Made by a program: the position numbers and the translations under genes
In this document: positions 1 to 9,726 of the stretch, piece after piece
Layout of the letters: each line of letters opens with the position of its first letter
How positions within the stretch are numbered: the stretch's first letter is position 1
DNA from: JANLUX01 sp031366005
Lineage (GTDB): Bacteria > Bacteroidota > Bacteroidia > AKYH767-A > OLB10
NCBI GenBank assembly: GCA_031366005.1
Contig: JANLZB010000019.1
Span: forward strand, 37,059 to 101,058
Direction: 5' to 3'
Length of the DNA: 64,000 nt
The notes under the pieces: model-generated
Told to the model about the DNA's origin: nothing
What the model saw: only the letters and a program-made list of their open reading frames with translations
The model's database searches: none

Positions 1-1184
1 TGTGTGATATTTCCAACACCAAATTTTTTATCATATTCAATTGTTTTTTCAACCAGTTCTTTAAATACTCCGAAGTGTTGAGTGCTGTAAAATTTTTCTG
101 CTACAACGGTGCTGTACACTCCAATGCTGAATAATAATGCCCACATTGAAATTACCAAAGGTTTCCATTGAAACGATGGGAGAAATGAAAAAACAAATAA
201 TAACAAATAAGGAAAGCTGAATAACAAGATCGAATATTGAAATACAGGATTCTTATAGATAGAATAAAAATAGGCTATTAAAGAAGGAACGAAAAAAAAT
301 AATAAGGACAGCAACTGGTATTTTGAGAATGGTATGCTTCCCTTTTTTGTGATAACACTAATGATTAAAACAGCAGCCATTATAAAGATTAATAGAAAAC
401 TGTTGTTAAAACAATATTTTATATAAGTCCATATTGCATCACTTTTTGGAGGACCTAACCATCCCCCTTCACCACCTAAACCACCAATACTGAAATGATA
501 AATAAAAATTTTTATGGATGGCAGATAAAGCACAAACATCAACACACCTGAAAGCAAATACCACTTTAATTGTGATCGTTGAATTAAAAATAAACCGCAC
601 AAGCCAACAATTCCAACAAACATAAAACTGAAATAATGCGTGTACATACAACCAACGGATGAAAGAATGAAACCAGCATAATTCTTTATGAGTTTTTTTT
701 GTTTAAGATTCACTGAATCATGTTGAATAATTTTTGTCCAGTAATAAACTGCAAGTAATGAAAACAAGAGTCCGGGACTATAAGGACGGGCTAACTGACT
801 ATACAATATTGGAAATTCAAGAAATGAAAAAACTGTAGTTGCTAAAAGCGAAAGGTTAGTGTTGAACCAATTCTTACCAATCAGAAAAAAAACATACATG
901 GATGCAATTCCCATCAACACAAACGGTAAGCGTACTACTGCTTCACTTGTTCCAAATAAATGTGTGAGTACATATAAAAAAGATTGCACACCTAAGGGAT
1001 GCATATCATTAAGCTTTACACCATTCTCAATCATTTCAAAAAATCCTGAATAACGTAATCGTGACAATGCACTAAGTTCATCATTACTTAACGACCATCC
1101 TCCATAATTGTAAAAACGAAGTATTGCTCCGACTGTTAAAACAATAATCAGTAAAAATTTTTCAACTGAAAGACGAACATTCAT
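1..1184 (-). CDS. GT39/PMT-like membrane glycosyltransferase, C-terminus off the left edge
   Basis: I translated an uninterrupted frame of about 394 codons from the ATG at 1184 down to the window edge, so the 3' end is missing. Residues 10-22 form a first membrane segment. It is followed by a loop with Asp35-Glu36 (SNDE) and a D-x-H-P motif at 60-63, the layout of GT39/ArnT-like enzymes that take sugars from polyprenyl-phosphate donors. Many further hydrophobic segments follow, including a Phe/Tyr/Leu-rich C-terminal half. Acceptor and sugar cannot be read from the sequence. The next gene upstream on the same strand is an FkbM methyltransferase 83 bp away, which fits cell-surface glycan work. 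Family-level confidence is fair; the specific function is unknown. Confidence 0.75.
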   Translation of the reverse strand, partial: MNVRLSVEKFLLIIVLTVGAILRFYNYGGWSLSNDELSALSRLRYSGFFEMIENGVKLNDMHPLGVQSFLYVLTHLFGTSEAVVRLPFVLMGIASMYVFFLIGKNWFNTNLSLLATTVFSFLEFPILYSQLARPYSPGLLFSLLAVYYWTKIIQHDSVNLKQKKLIKNYAGFILSSVGCMYTHYFSFMFVGIVGLCGLFLIQRSQLKWYLLSGVLMFVLYLPSIKIFIYHFSIGGLGGEGGWLGPPKSDAIWTYIKYCFNNSFLLIFIMAAVLIISVITKKGSIPFSKYQLLSLLFFFVPSLIAYFYSIYKNPVFQYSILLFSFPYLLLFVFSFLPSFQWKPLVISMWALLFSIGVYSTVVAEKFYSTQHFGVFKELVEKTIEYDKKFGVGNIT

Positions 1185-1267
1185 AATCAATTACAAAAAT
1201 GAAATAAAAACATTCATGAGATATAATTAAACGTTTAGAGGTTTAATAAAGTGATTTCATTAGTGAT

Positions 1268-2083
1268 TTACTTCTTATAAAAATGTAACAGTATATCCTG
1301 AAAACTATTTATTTTCTTATAAGTAGTTTTTATATTGTAATTGAATCCATGGAATTCAAACACCTCAAGAAAATGAGACAACCTTGACTTTTCATCATTC
1401 ATATTATGATGGTATTCGATGATATATTCTTTTGCTTTATTAATAGTACCCGATGCTACTAAATCATTAAGAATATTTAATTCTGCACCCTCCACATCAA
1501 TTTTTATCAAATCAACAATTGAAATATTTTTTAAAAAACCAGATAAAATTTTTGCCTGCACTTTTAATTCATTGCTTCCTCCCCGTATCTTGTTTACAGA
1601 TCCTCCCAGCGTTCCTCTATTATCATCAATATAGAATGAAATTTCAGTTTCTTTATCTGACAAAGCAACATTGTGCAATTCTAAATTTTCTATTTTGTTA
1701 ATTTCCATGTTCCTCTTCAATAAATCAAACGCATAAGGATTTGGTTCAAATACTATAATCTTAGATTCAGGAAATAATCTTTTAAAATACAAAACCGACA
1801 TTCCAATATTGGCACCACAATCTACAATTAAAGGTTCTTTAGTTATTGACTCAAAATAGTAGTCATTTGAAATGAATATTTCGTTAAACAAATATCTCAG
1901 GTTTGAATACTTGTAACTAAACATTTTATATTTCAAAAGCCATTGATAAACGAAGTTATTGGTAGGTTTATTAAATAATCTGCTTTTTCTATCCAGTAAT
2001 GTCAGAGAGAAAAATAAAGAAATTTTTTCAGGATAAGTTCCTTTAAAATTTCTTAGGCGCAACAAATTTTGAATCATACTCAT
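1268..2083 (-). CDS. FkbM family SAM-dependent methyltransferase
   Basis: The 271-residue protein has the FkbM-type methyltransferase core. The SAM-binding motif VDCGANIG is at about 87-94, the acidic motif II FEPNP at 112-116, and the family hallmark IKIDVEGAE at 193-201. FkbM enzymes O-methylate sugars or polyketides; in Bacteroidota they are common in surface polysaccharide loci. About 80 N-terminal residues precede the core and are not recognisable. The gene lies 14 bp after the MFS gene on the same strand and before a membrane glycosyltransferase. A shared transcript is likely, although the transporter gives no clear pathway link. The substrate is unknown. Confidence 0.88.
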   Translation of the reverse strand: MSMIQNLLRLRNFKGTYPEKISLFFSLTLLDRKSRLFNKPTNNFVYQWLLKYKMFSYKYSNLRYLFNEIFISNDYYFESITKEPLIVDCGANIGMSVLYFKRLFPESKIIVFEPNPYAFDLLKRNMEINKIENLELHNVALSDKETEISFYIDDNRGTLGGSVNKIRGGSNELKVQAKILSGFLKNISIVDLIKIDVEGAELNILNDLVASGTINKAKEYIIEYHHNMNDEKSRLSHFLEVFEFHGFNYNIKTTYKKINSFQDILLHFYKK

Positions 2084-2097
2084 TTTGTTGATGCTGA

Positions 2098-3531
2098 TTA
2101 TTTTCTCTTTAAGAAGATGACACCAACCACTACTGTAACTGAAGCTATAATGATTGGATAATACAGTCCGGCAAAAATATTTCCGGTTTTTAAAACAAGT
2201 GATTCTGCTATGAGCGGTGTGAGCCCGCCAAAAACACCATTACCAATATGATAAGGCAACGACATGGAAGTGTAACGTATTCGGGCAGGAAATAACTCAA
2301 CCAGAAATGCTGCAATAGGCCCGTAAGCCATTGTCACAAAAAGCAACTGGACAAAAATCAAAAAACCAATAATGAATAAATTTTTTTCAGAAAGAAAAAT
2401 GGTGACACTTGTTTTTTCGCTTTCAGTTTTTTCTTTCACTACAGTTCCATTTGCAAAAACAAATTTTCTTACTTGAGTATTTTTTCCTGTTGGAGTATCT
2501 GTCTTTTCAGTTATTGGCAAAATTTTTTCTGACCTGAGCCATTCTTTATAATCAGCTTGCTTCGCCATAAGTTTATAAACAGGCATATAAAAAATTGCCG
2601 CTAATGCCATCCCACATAGCATAATCCATTTACGTCCTGTCTTATCCGACAGCCATCCGAAAAAAATAAAAAGCGGTGTGCCGAGAAGTAAAACAATCAA
2701 AAGTATTTTCTGGATTTGTGATGCATCAATGTGCAAGGTATTAATACAAAAATTCATTGCATAAAACTGTCCGGTGTACCACACCACTCCCTGCCCCGCT
2801 GTAGCACCAAAGAGAGCAAGCAACACCAGCTTTAAATTTTTTTTATTTCCAAAACTTTCTTTCAATGGGTTTTTACTTGTAGTACCAGTTTTTTTCAATG
2901 CTGCAAATTCCGGTGACTCTTCCATTTTTCTTCGGATGAAATAGGAAACAGCCACAAGAATTGAGGATAACAAAAATGGAATACGCCAGCCCCAGTCTGC
3001 AAAGGCATCATCACCCATCAATGATTTGCAAGAGAGGATCACACCAATTGAAATAAATAAACCAAAAGTGGCAGTAGTTTGTATAAAGCCGGTGAAATAT
3101 CCTTTTTTATTTGCTGGTGAATGCTCAGCAACATAAGTAGCAGCACCACCATATTCGCCACCAAGCGCCAGTCCCTGCAATGCGCGCAAAAGAAAAATAA
3201 TGACTGGGGCAAGAACACCAATCTTTTCATAACCCGGAATTAATCCAATAGTGAAAGTGGATCCACCCATTATTAAAAGCGTGAGTAAAAAAGTATATTT
3301 TCTCCCTACCAAATCACCCAGCCTTCCAAAAATTATAGCTCCGAAAGGACGAACCACAAAACCAATTCCGAAAGCAGCAAGCGTAGCGAGGAATGCCGCT
3401 GTTGGATTTTCTTTTGGAAAAAATTCGGTTGATAAAATTACAGCAAGACTGCCAAAAATGTAGAAATCATACCATTCAATCATGGTTCCTGCCGATGAAG
3501 CAAGTATTACACGTCTTAAACCTGATTTCAT
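2098..3531 (-). CDS. MFS transporter, metabolite:H+ symporter (ProP/KgtP-like) family
   Basis: This 477-residue inner-membrane protein starts with the typical MHS signature (ASSAGTMIEWYDFY at about 11-24). It carries the MFS loop motif GRLGDLVGRK near residue 70 and a second copy, GWLSDKTGRK, in the C-terminal half. Members of this family import organic acids, proline or betaine with protons. A hydrophilic insert of roughly 50 residues rich in Lys, Thr and Glu (about 325-380) sits between C-terminal membrane segments and is longer than in E. coli ProP. No substrate can be assigned. It is probably cotranscribed with the FkbM gene 14 bp downstream. Confidence 0.88.
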   Translation of the reverse strand: MKSGLRRVILASSAGTMIEWYDFYIFGSLAVILSTEFFPKENPTAAFLATLAAFGIGFVVRPFGAIIFGRLGDLVGRKYTFLLTLLIMGGSTFTIGLIPGYEKIGVLAPVIIFLLRALQGLALGGEYGGAATYVAEHSPANKKGYFTGFIQTTATFGLFISIGVILSCKSLMGDDAFADWGWRIPFLLSSILVAVSYFIRRKMEESPEFAALKKTGTTSKNPLKESFGNKKNLKLVLLALFGATAGQGVVWYTGQFYAMNFCINTLHIDASQIQKILLIVLLLGTPLFIFFGWLSDKTGRKWIMLCGMALAAIFYMPVYKLMAKQADYKEWLRSEKILPITEKTDTPTGKNTQVRKFVFANGTVVKEKTESEKTSVTIFLSEKNLFIIGFLIFVQLLFVTMAYGPIAAFLVELFPARIRYTSMSLPYHIGNGVFGGLTPLIAESLVLKTGNIFAGLYYPIIIASVTVVVGVIFLKRK

Positions 3532-3696
3532 TTTTTTATAAATAATTTTCTTTGAATATTTTTTTGAATAACTACATGGGATGCTACAATAATAGCCAAA
3601 GCATAGTAAATTCTATATTAATGAAAACTACATTTTTTCTTTGTTATCAAATGAAAAACGGGGATGCGGCTGGTTGAAAAACGATTTAATTATTTA

Positions 3697-4176
3697 TCAC
3701 TTTTCCTTTTCAGGAATAAACTTTAAGGAAATTGAATTAACACAATGCCTCGTGTTTTTATCAGTAAGCTCTTCACCAATAAAAACATGACCCAGATGAG
3801 CTCCACAGTTATTACAGATTATTTCAGTGCGTTCCCCATCAGCATCCTGTACGCGCTTAACAGCACCTTTAATTTCATCATCAAAGCTTGGCCAGCCACA
3901 ATGAGAATCAAACTTATCTTTAGCGTTGTATAATGGTGCATTGCAACGCCTGCACACATAAGTGCCTGCTGTTTTATTGTTGGTGTATTCTCCTGTAAAA
4001 GGCATTTCAGTTCCTTTATAAATAATCACTCTTTCTTCTTCAGGCGTTAATTTATTGTATTCCATTTTCTTTTTATTTGATAATGTTGAATCAGGTGGAG
4101 TACATTCTAATTGAAATATTGAAATCATTCCTAAGGCAAGTATAACTATCATATCTAATATTGTTTTATTTTTCAT
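3697..4176 (-). CDS. msrB: Peptide-methionine (R)-S-oxide reductase, exported form
   Basis: MsrB reduces methionine-R-sulfoxide in oxidised proteins. The 159-residue product has both zinc CxxC pairs (Cys75/Cys78 and Cys121/Cys124), the CGWPSF motif at 93-98, and the catalytic RHCVNS motif with Cys145. An N-terminal hydrophobic stretch of about 20 residues ends at Cys25 (QLEC), which resembles a lipoprotein signal but is not a canonical lipobox. The enzyme is therefore probably exported to the periplasm, anchored or soluble. It stands alone, with about 165 bp before the next gene downstream. Fusion to MsrA is absent. Confidence 0.93.
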   Translation of the reverse strand: MKNKTILDMIVILALGMISIFQLECTPPDSTLSNKKKMEYNKLTPEEERVIIYKGTEMPFTGEYTNNKTAGTYVCRRCNAPLYNAKDKFDSHCGWPSFDDEIKGAVKRVQDADGERTEIICNNCGAHLGHVFIGEELTDKNTRHCVNSISLKFIPEKEK

Positions 4177-4447
4177 TTATTGCTTTTATAATCATACGTA
4201 AAAACCACTAACCTGGTTTTATTCAAAGTTAAAATACTTATGCAAAGAAATAATCATAACCTCCTAAATTGTAAGCATATTTTTTAGTAATTACCCTTTT
4301 AAGGAAATATTAAATTTAATTTGATTTATCTAAATTAAAAATTACATTTGCTTCATAAATTATCAAATCAATTTTTTGAGTCTAATCAATTTTTAATTCT
4401 TAACATTTTTATTTTTATTAAAACTTAACATTTTAAAAACTAATCAA

Positions 4448-5248
4448 ATGAAAAAAAAATCAGGAATCGTAATGGCTGCGGCACTCGCGGTATTACTCAT
4501 GACAGGTTGTAAAAAAGATGAAACAACCCAAACTACACCAACCAGTGATGCATTGGATCAGAGTGAAATGCGTTTAATTCAGGACGCTGGTCTTAACCCC
4601 GGTGGCGCTATTAAAACTGAAGGCAAGTATTTAATTGAAGGTGACTTATTGCTTTCGGCAGATGAACTCCGCGGATTGAAAGCAAACAACGGCCCTGAGT
4701 TAATTGTTGCCAATGACGAACAGTACCGTACAACTAATTTAGTTACTGCGCTGCCACGTGTTATTAAAATTCGTTATGCCGGTGGCAATGCAGCGCTCTC
4801 TACTGCTATTAACAGTGCTATCGCGCGTTATAATGCAAGATTATTAAGAGTTACATTTCAACGTGTTACTACAGGCTATAATATTAACATCGTTCATGTA
4901 ACCGGGGTTTCATACATCGCTTCAGGAGGTTTTCCAACTAGCGGTAATCCCTACAACACCATTCGTTTTAACACAGCCTATGCAGGTTGGGGTGCAAGCA
5001 CCTTAGCGTCTATTTTTGCTCATGAGATTGGACATTGCATTGGTTTCCGTCATACTGATTATATGCAACGCGAATACAGTTGTGGTGGAGCTCATTATAA
5101 TGAAGGTACTGCAGGAATTGGTGCTATTCTAATTCCGGGTACTCCTAGCGGTCCTGTTGCCAGTTCATGGATGCTTGCCTGTATCAGCAATGGTGTTAAC
5201 AGACCATTTAATACAAGTGACAGAATTGCTCTGGCATATGTGTATTAA
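4448..5248 (+). CDS. Secreted HEIGH-type zinc metallopeptidase lipoprotein (M57-like)
   Basis: The 266-residue protein begins with a lipoprotein signal ending at Cys21 (LLMTGC), followed by a Lys-Lys-Asp stretch. The catalytic zinc motif HEIGHCIGFRH covers 192-202 (His192, Glu193, His196, His202), followed by a plausible Met-turn, and the overall shape matches the Bacteroidota dual-action HEIGH metallopeptidases (peptidase M57). It is likely attached to the outer membrane or secreted and degrades extracellular protein. A strong terminator follows at 5272, so it is probably monocistronic even though the next gene is also a peptidase-like exoprotein. Confidence 0.88.
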   Translation: MKKKSGIVMAAALAVLLMTGCKKDETTQTTPTSDALDQSEMRLIQDAGLNPGGAIKTEGKYLIEGDLLLSADELRGLKANNGPELIVANDEQYRTTNLVTALPRVIKIRYAGGNAALSTAINSAIARYNARLLRVTFQRVTTGYNINIVHVTGVSYIASGGFPTSGNPYNTIRFNTAYAGWGASTLASIFAHEIGHCIGFRHTDYMQREYSCGGAHYNEGTAGIGAILIPGTPSGPVASSWMLACISNGVNRPFNTSDRIALAYVY

Positions 5249-5271
5249 AAAATAAATTAATTATAGTTTTT

Positions 5272-5310
5272 AATAACCCCTTTGCTTTCCGCAAAGGGGT
5301 TATTTTTTAT
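5272..5310 (+). terminator. Rho-independent terminator after the HEIGH peptidase gene
   Basis: A 14-bp perfect stem (AATAACCCCTTTGC pairing with GCAAAGGGGTTATT) with a 5-nt loop is followed by a T-rich tail. It lies 24 bp past the stop codon of the metallopeptidase gene. Confidence 0.93.
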
Positions 5311-5344
5311 TAAGATGCAAACAAAAAATTCAAAGATTCATTGA

Positions 5345-8257
5345 ATGAAAAAATTTTTACCATTCTGCAGATTTCTTGTTTCAAGTAGAAGTATTTTTTT
5401 GTTTATAAACATTTTTTTTTCCGTACATGTTGCTGCACAGTTTACTGATGATGAGAAAATGTTACTATTGAAATGGAGTTCGCCAGAGGAATTAAGTAAC
5501 AGCAGCAAACATGTATTTTTTATTGTGCTTAACGCTGATATAAAAACGCTTCAGAAAAATAATATCAGTTTGATGCGTTCACTTTCTGCCAGGGCAGGAA
5601 TATTTTATGTGAGTGACAGCAGCAAGCGCGCATTTTTAGAAACTAATCATATTAAATATGCTGTTGCCAACAATCACTGGAAATTATCTGATCAGATGAA
5701 AAAGGAATCAACCGAATCATTGCAGTTGAAATCAAACAAAAAATTATTTACCCTTGTTGTAAAAAATGCAGATTCATTTATTGAAATGCTTCAACATGTA
5801 GAATACGACATTGATATTAAACAGGTTTATAAAGAAACTAATGCGATGGTGATTTTATGTAACCCTGCAATCCTGTTCAAAGAAATTATTCCACTAAATG
5901 AAGTTCTTTTTGCTGATTTATATACAGCTGCAAAACCTGATTATGCATTGAGCGGATATTACAAAACCACCAATTTTATCAGTGCCTCCGATTTCTTTTA
6001 TTCGGATGATAATGGTCAGGGAGTTACCATTGGTATTAAAGAAAAACAAATGGACGAAGGAGATATAGATCTTATAAAAAGAGTATTACCTACAGGCAAC
6101 ACAAGTACAATTGATTTGCATGCTACCACTATTGCTACACTGGCTGGCGGAGCAGGTAATAGTTTTATTTCAGGCAAAGGACAAGCATCTCAATGCACTT
6201 TTTTTTCTTCTTCATATGCAAATCTTTTTCCTGACAGCACTCCACTCCTGCTTCAAAATAACGTAAGTGTACAAAATCATTCATACGGAACGCTGATGCA
6301 ATCATTTTATGGTGCAGAAGCCATGAGCTATGATTTACAAACGTTGCAAAATAAAAACCTAATGCATGTTTTTTCATGCGGCAATAGCGGTACAGATACT
6401 CCAACAACCGGTATTTATGCAGGCCTGGGTGGATTTGCAAACATTACCGGTAATTTTAAAATGGCAAAGAACGTAATAACAATTGCCGCAATTGACACCA
6501 TTGATCAGCTTGCAACCTATAGTTCCTCAGGACCTCTGTATGACGGGCGTATAGCTCCACAATTGGCGGCATTAGGATCCAACGGCACATCAGAGTCTGC
6601 AGCCATCGTTAGCGGTACAGTTGCCAAGCTTCAGCAGGTTTATAAGGATGCACATGGACAACAATTGCCTGCAGCATCTTTGATCAAATCTGTTTTATTC
6701 TGTACTGCAGATGATATTGGTTCACCCGGCGTTGATTACCGTTCAGGATTTGGAGCCCTGAATGTTTTGGGTGCAATGGAATGTTTGAAAAATAATAATT
6801 TCGATAGCAGCTCTCTGTCACAGGGGGATACATGGATAAAGACAATTGTTATACCGCCACTAACAACGCATTTAAAAATTGCATTGACATGGACTGACAC
6901 TGCTGGCACAGTAAATAGTTATAAGGCATTGTCAAATGATCTCGATCTTGAGTTAACAGAAATTTCAACGGGCAATATCTTTCATCCCTGGTGCCTGAAT
7001 TCTTTTCCAGAATCTGATTCCCTACTGCTTCCTGCAATACGTAGGCGCGATTCACTAAACACAGCTGAGTTAATTACACTGGACATGCCTTCTGCCGGAG
7101 CTTATGAAATAAAAGTAATCGCAACAGACATAATAACAGCATCACGTCAGGATTTTAATATTGCTTTTGTGTTCGATAGCATTTCATCATTCCGTTTCGT
7201 GGTGCCCTTGCAGCAATCTGACTTCTACCTCGGTAATAATAAAGCTGAACAAATAAAAATTAAATGGTGGAGCGGCTCATCAACACTATTTGAAACGGGT
7301 TCACTGTTTGTATCTATGGACAACGGAAATACCTGGGAGGTGCTTGCGGCATCCATTCCATTGTCAACACAATTTTTTAACTGGACAGTGCCTGATACCA
7401 ATACACTGATTCAATTTAAAATGAATACAATTAATGGCAGCTACTATTCGCCACAGATTTTATTGGGACCATTAACTTCTATCCATACCGATTATCTCTG
7501 CACCGATTCATTCCGGTTATCATGGAACAGTCAACCATTAGCACAGTCTTATAATGTATTTGTATTAACAGATAGTGCATACCTGAAACTCATCAGTCAA
7601 CAAACCGACACTTTTATTGTAATGCAAAGGAACGAGCATCCGGAAAATATTTACGCAGTTCAACCGGTTTTCAATAACAATATTAACGCAGTACGCAGTT
7701 TTGCTGTTGATATCAATAATCAGGGAAGTGGTTGTATGTACCAGTCTTTTTACGGAATACCTGTTGGCGAAAGAATGGAACTTACAATAGAATTAGATTT
7801 CCCGCAAGGGCTGGATAGTGTGGTGGTAGAGAAAATAAATGAAAGTGGTAATTGGATTGGTACTATTGAAAACATAATCCCCTACTCTTTCCAGTACAGT
7901 TACATTAGTTATGATGAATTGCCATCTGCCGGAGCAAATCATTACAGAGCAAAATTATGGACAGCTGGGCATTTTATTTTTAGTGAGACAATAACATTAC
8001 TTCATACCGGTAAACAATGGCTGTATCTTTATCCTAATCCTGTAGCATCAGGTCAACCGCTTTATTACGTTATAAAAGATTCACCTTCAAAATTATTTTT
8101 GCAATTATATTCTCTTCAGGGAATTCAAATAGCAGAATTTCAAATTGATTTATCTGGTTTAATTTACATCCCACATTTTTCTGCAGGGATGTATTATTAC
8201 CGGCTTACTAACAGTGATAACGAAAAACTGCAAGAGGGAAAACTGATTATATATTAA
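5345..8257 (+). CDS. T9SS-exported subtilisin-like (S8) serine peptidase
   Basis: A signal peptide (residues 1-31) precedes a propeptide-like region. A subtilase domain follows at about 220-475, with His259 (DLHATTIATLAGG), the oxyanion Asn347 (CGNSG) and Ser416 (NGTSESAA). C-terminal beta-rich domains follow, and the last ~80 residues form a type A T9SS sorting domain starting at YPNPVASGQ. The strand that normally carries the catalytic Asp reads GVTIGIKEKQMDEGD, so the usual Asp is Lys/Glu; Asp237, Asp240 or Asp242 could replace it. It is probably cell-surface or released. Activity is uncertain because of the altered Asp position. Confidence 0.87.
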   Translation: MKKFLPFCRFLVSSRSIFLFINIFFSVHVAAQFTDDEKMLLLKWSSPEELSNSSKHVFFIVLNADIKTLQKNNISLMRSLSARAGIFYVSDSSKRAFLETNHIKYAVANNHWKLSDQMKKESTESLQLKSNKKLFTLVVKNADSFIEMLQHVEYDIDIKQVYKETNAMVILCNPAILFKEIIPLNEVLFADLYTAAKPDYALSGYYKTTNFISASDFFYSDDNGQGVTIGIKEKQMDEGDIDLIKRVLPTGNTSTIDLHATTIATLAGGAGNSFISGKGQASQCTFFSSSYANLFPDSTPLLLQNNVSVQNHSYGTLMQSFYGAEAMSYDLQTLQNKNLMHVFSCGNSGTDTPTTGIYAGLGGFANITGNFKMAKNVITIAAIDTIDQLATYSSSGPLYDGRIAPQLAALGSNGTSESAAIVSGTVAKLQQVYKDAHGQQLPAASLIKSVLFCTADDIGSPGVDYRSGFGALNVLGAMECLKNNNFDSSSLSQGDTWIKTIVIPPLTTHLKIALTWTDTAGTVNSYKALSNDLDLELTEISTGNIFHPWCLNSFPESDSLLLPAIRRRDSLNTAELITLDMPSAGAYEIKVIATDIITASRQDFNIAFVFDSISSFRFVVPLQQSDFYLGNNKAEQIKIKWWSGSSTLFETGSLFVSMDNGNTWEVLAASIPLSTQFFNWTVPDTNTLIQFKMNTINGSYYSPQILLGPLTSIHTDYLCTDSFRLSWNSQPLAQSYNVFVLTDSAYLKLISQQTDTFIVMQRNEHPENIYAVQPVFNNNINAVRSFAVDINNQGSGCMYQSFYGIPVGERMELTIELDFPQGLDSVVVEKINESGNWIGTIENIIPYSFQYSYISYDELPSAGANHYRAKLWTAGHFIFSETITLLHTGKQWLYLYPNPVASGQPLYYVIKDSPSKLFLQLYSLQGIQIAEFQIDLSGLIYIPHFSAGMYYYRLTNSDNEKLQEGKLIIY

Positions 8258-8449
8258 ATCAATTGGATGATTGACCTTTCAAACTATTTTTTATTTCATT
8301 TGATATGATCGTAAAAAAAATTAAAAATTATTAATCTTTTGTTTAACAACCGGTCTATTCGTTTTATTCTACTAATATTTAATCCGGCATCTTTAATCTA
8401 CTCTTTCAGTAACAGCATCCGTTTTCTCTCCTAAGAATTGTTTGATAAA

Positions 8450-8556
8450 TTATTGCGCCCAGTATCCACAATCCACATTATAATATGAGCCGGTTACAAA
8501 TGAAGATTTATCGGAGTTAAGAAACAATGTAAGCTAAAGCTATTTACACTTCTTGT
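8450..8556 (-). pseudogene. Remnant copy of the 3' end of the SDR gene at 10662
   Basis: About 75 bp from the stop codon TTA at 8450 to about 8524 are nearly identical to the last codons of the SDR gene ending at 10662, with weaker gapped similarity to about 8556. It encodes the usual SDR C-terminal end in reverse orientation but has no gene body. It is on the same strand as the intact gene, so the two copies form direct repeats around a 2.2-kb block. Confidence 0.85.
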
Positions 8557-9137
8557 CATGAGTTTGGCTTGTTGATGCTCAGATTTTCACGAACATATTT
8601 TTCAGGCGATGAAATAATTTGTGTGATGAATGTCGCTAAACTCTTTTGAGAAATTACTGAACCCTTCTCTGCTTGTCCTTTGTGTGTGAGTTCAAAATCT
8701 ATTTCGTTGTCATTTGTAAACCATTGCGGTCTGATAATCGTGTAATCCAATTTTGATGCTTCAATGATGTCTGCTAATTTCCTATAAGGTATTAAAACCG
8801 GCTTCAAAGGCGTTTTATAAATACCAATAGAACTGATTGCTATAATTCTTTTCACTCCTGTTTCTTCCATTGCCTTCACAATATTTTTTGCCATTGCTTC
8901 CAAATCTCCTGCAAGGCTTGTATAAACGATGTCTTGACCACTGGTGGCTTCTTTGAGTTTATCATAGTCCATAACATCGCCTTCAATGATTTTGCAATTA
9001 GAAACATCTTTACTTTTCAATCTACTTTCGTTACGAAGAAACAAGGTGAGTTTGATGTCATTCTGCTTTACCAAAATATCAGTTACCAATTTTGCAATGT
9101 TGCCGCTTGCTCCAAGGATGATTACCTTTTTCATCAC
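8556..9137 (-). CDS. NAD(P)H-binding (NmrA/atypical SDR) protein
   Basis: The 193-residue protein starts with the Rossmann dinucleotide-binding motif GASGNIA at about 9-15 and has the atypical-SDR pattern (GDVMDYDKL; TSLAG; ISSIGIY). It probably binds NAD(P)H and acts as a reductase or a redox-sensing protein; the substrate is unknown. Its start overlaps the stop of the TMEM175-type gene by 4 bp, so the two are translationally coupled. It is the last gene of a minus-strand redox cluster and ends right at the SDR gene remnant. Confidence 0.85.
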   Translation of the reverse strand: MMKKVIILGASGNIAKLVTDILVKQNDIKLTLFLRNESRLKSKDVSNCKIIEGDVMDYDKLKEATSGQDIVYTSLAGDLEAMAKNIVKAMEETGVKRIIAISSIGIYKTPLKPVLIPYRKLADIIEASKLDYTIIRPQWFTNDNEIDFELTHKGQAEKGSVISQKSLATFITQIISSPEKYVRENLSINKPNS

Positions 9138-9724
9138 GAATTATTTTTTTCTGTTTTGGTATTTCCAAATCTATGATTGGGAATGAACCACATTAAAGCG
9201 ATTAAAGCCATGAGAACAAATGCAGTTTTAGGAAAACCAACAAGTGAAATTATTCCAGCTGTTGCGTTGAGTGCAATGGTTAAATAACTTTTGAAATGTC
9301 CTTTGTATGCTTTTGAAAAATCAGAACCTGCACCATGCAGTTTACATAGTTGGTTTACTAAAAAAATGTATGAAGTAGTAACGCAAATTAAAACTGCTGC
9401 ATAAACTGTAACGGTGATATTTGTAAAAGAATTTTCTCCCATTGAAGAAGTTGCAAATGGAATTAGCGACAACCAAAAAAGTGCAATCATATTTACCCAA
9501 AGAACTTTGTTGTCAACTTTTTTTGCTGTGTGAAATAAGTGGTGATGGCTGCTCCAATAAAGTCCGACAAAAACAAAACTCAAAGCGTAACTCACGAATA
9601 TCGGATACGCTTCTAAATAACTTTGCCATGTCGGGTTGTGTGGAATTTTTAATTCCAAAACCATGATGGTAATAATGATTGCAATTACACCGTCTGAAAA
9701 AGTTTCTAATCTATTTTTGTCCAT
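9134..9724 (-). CDS. TMEM175/DUF1211 family potassium channel-like membrane protein
   Basis: The 196-residue protein has the defining first-helix motif RLETFSDGVIAI near its N-terminus, the signature of the TMEM175 (DUF1211) family of K+-selective channels that lack the classical TVGYG filter. About five to six hydrophobic segments follow, as expected for one bacterial repeat unit. I chose the ATG at 9724 because the family motif begins right after MDKN; an in-frame start 33 bp upstream would overlap the preceding SDR gene. It sits 2 bp after the SDR stop and overlaps the next gene by 4 bp, so it belongs to the operon. Confidence 0.87.
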   Translation of the reverse strand: MDKNRLETFSDGVIAIIITIMVLELKIPHNPTWQSYLEAYPIFVSYALSFVFVGLYWSSHHHLFHTAKKVDNKVLWVNMIALFWLSLIPFATSSMGENSFTNITVTVYAAVLICVTTSYIFLVNQLCKLHGAGSDFSKAYKGHFKSYLTIALNATAGIISLVGFPKTAFVLMALIALMWFIPNHRFGNTKTEKNNS

Positions 9725-9726
9725 AA

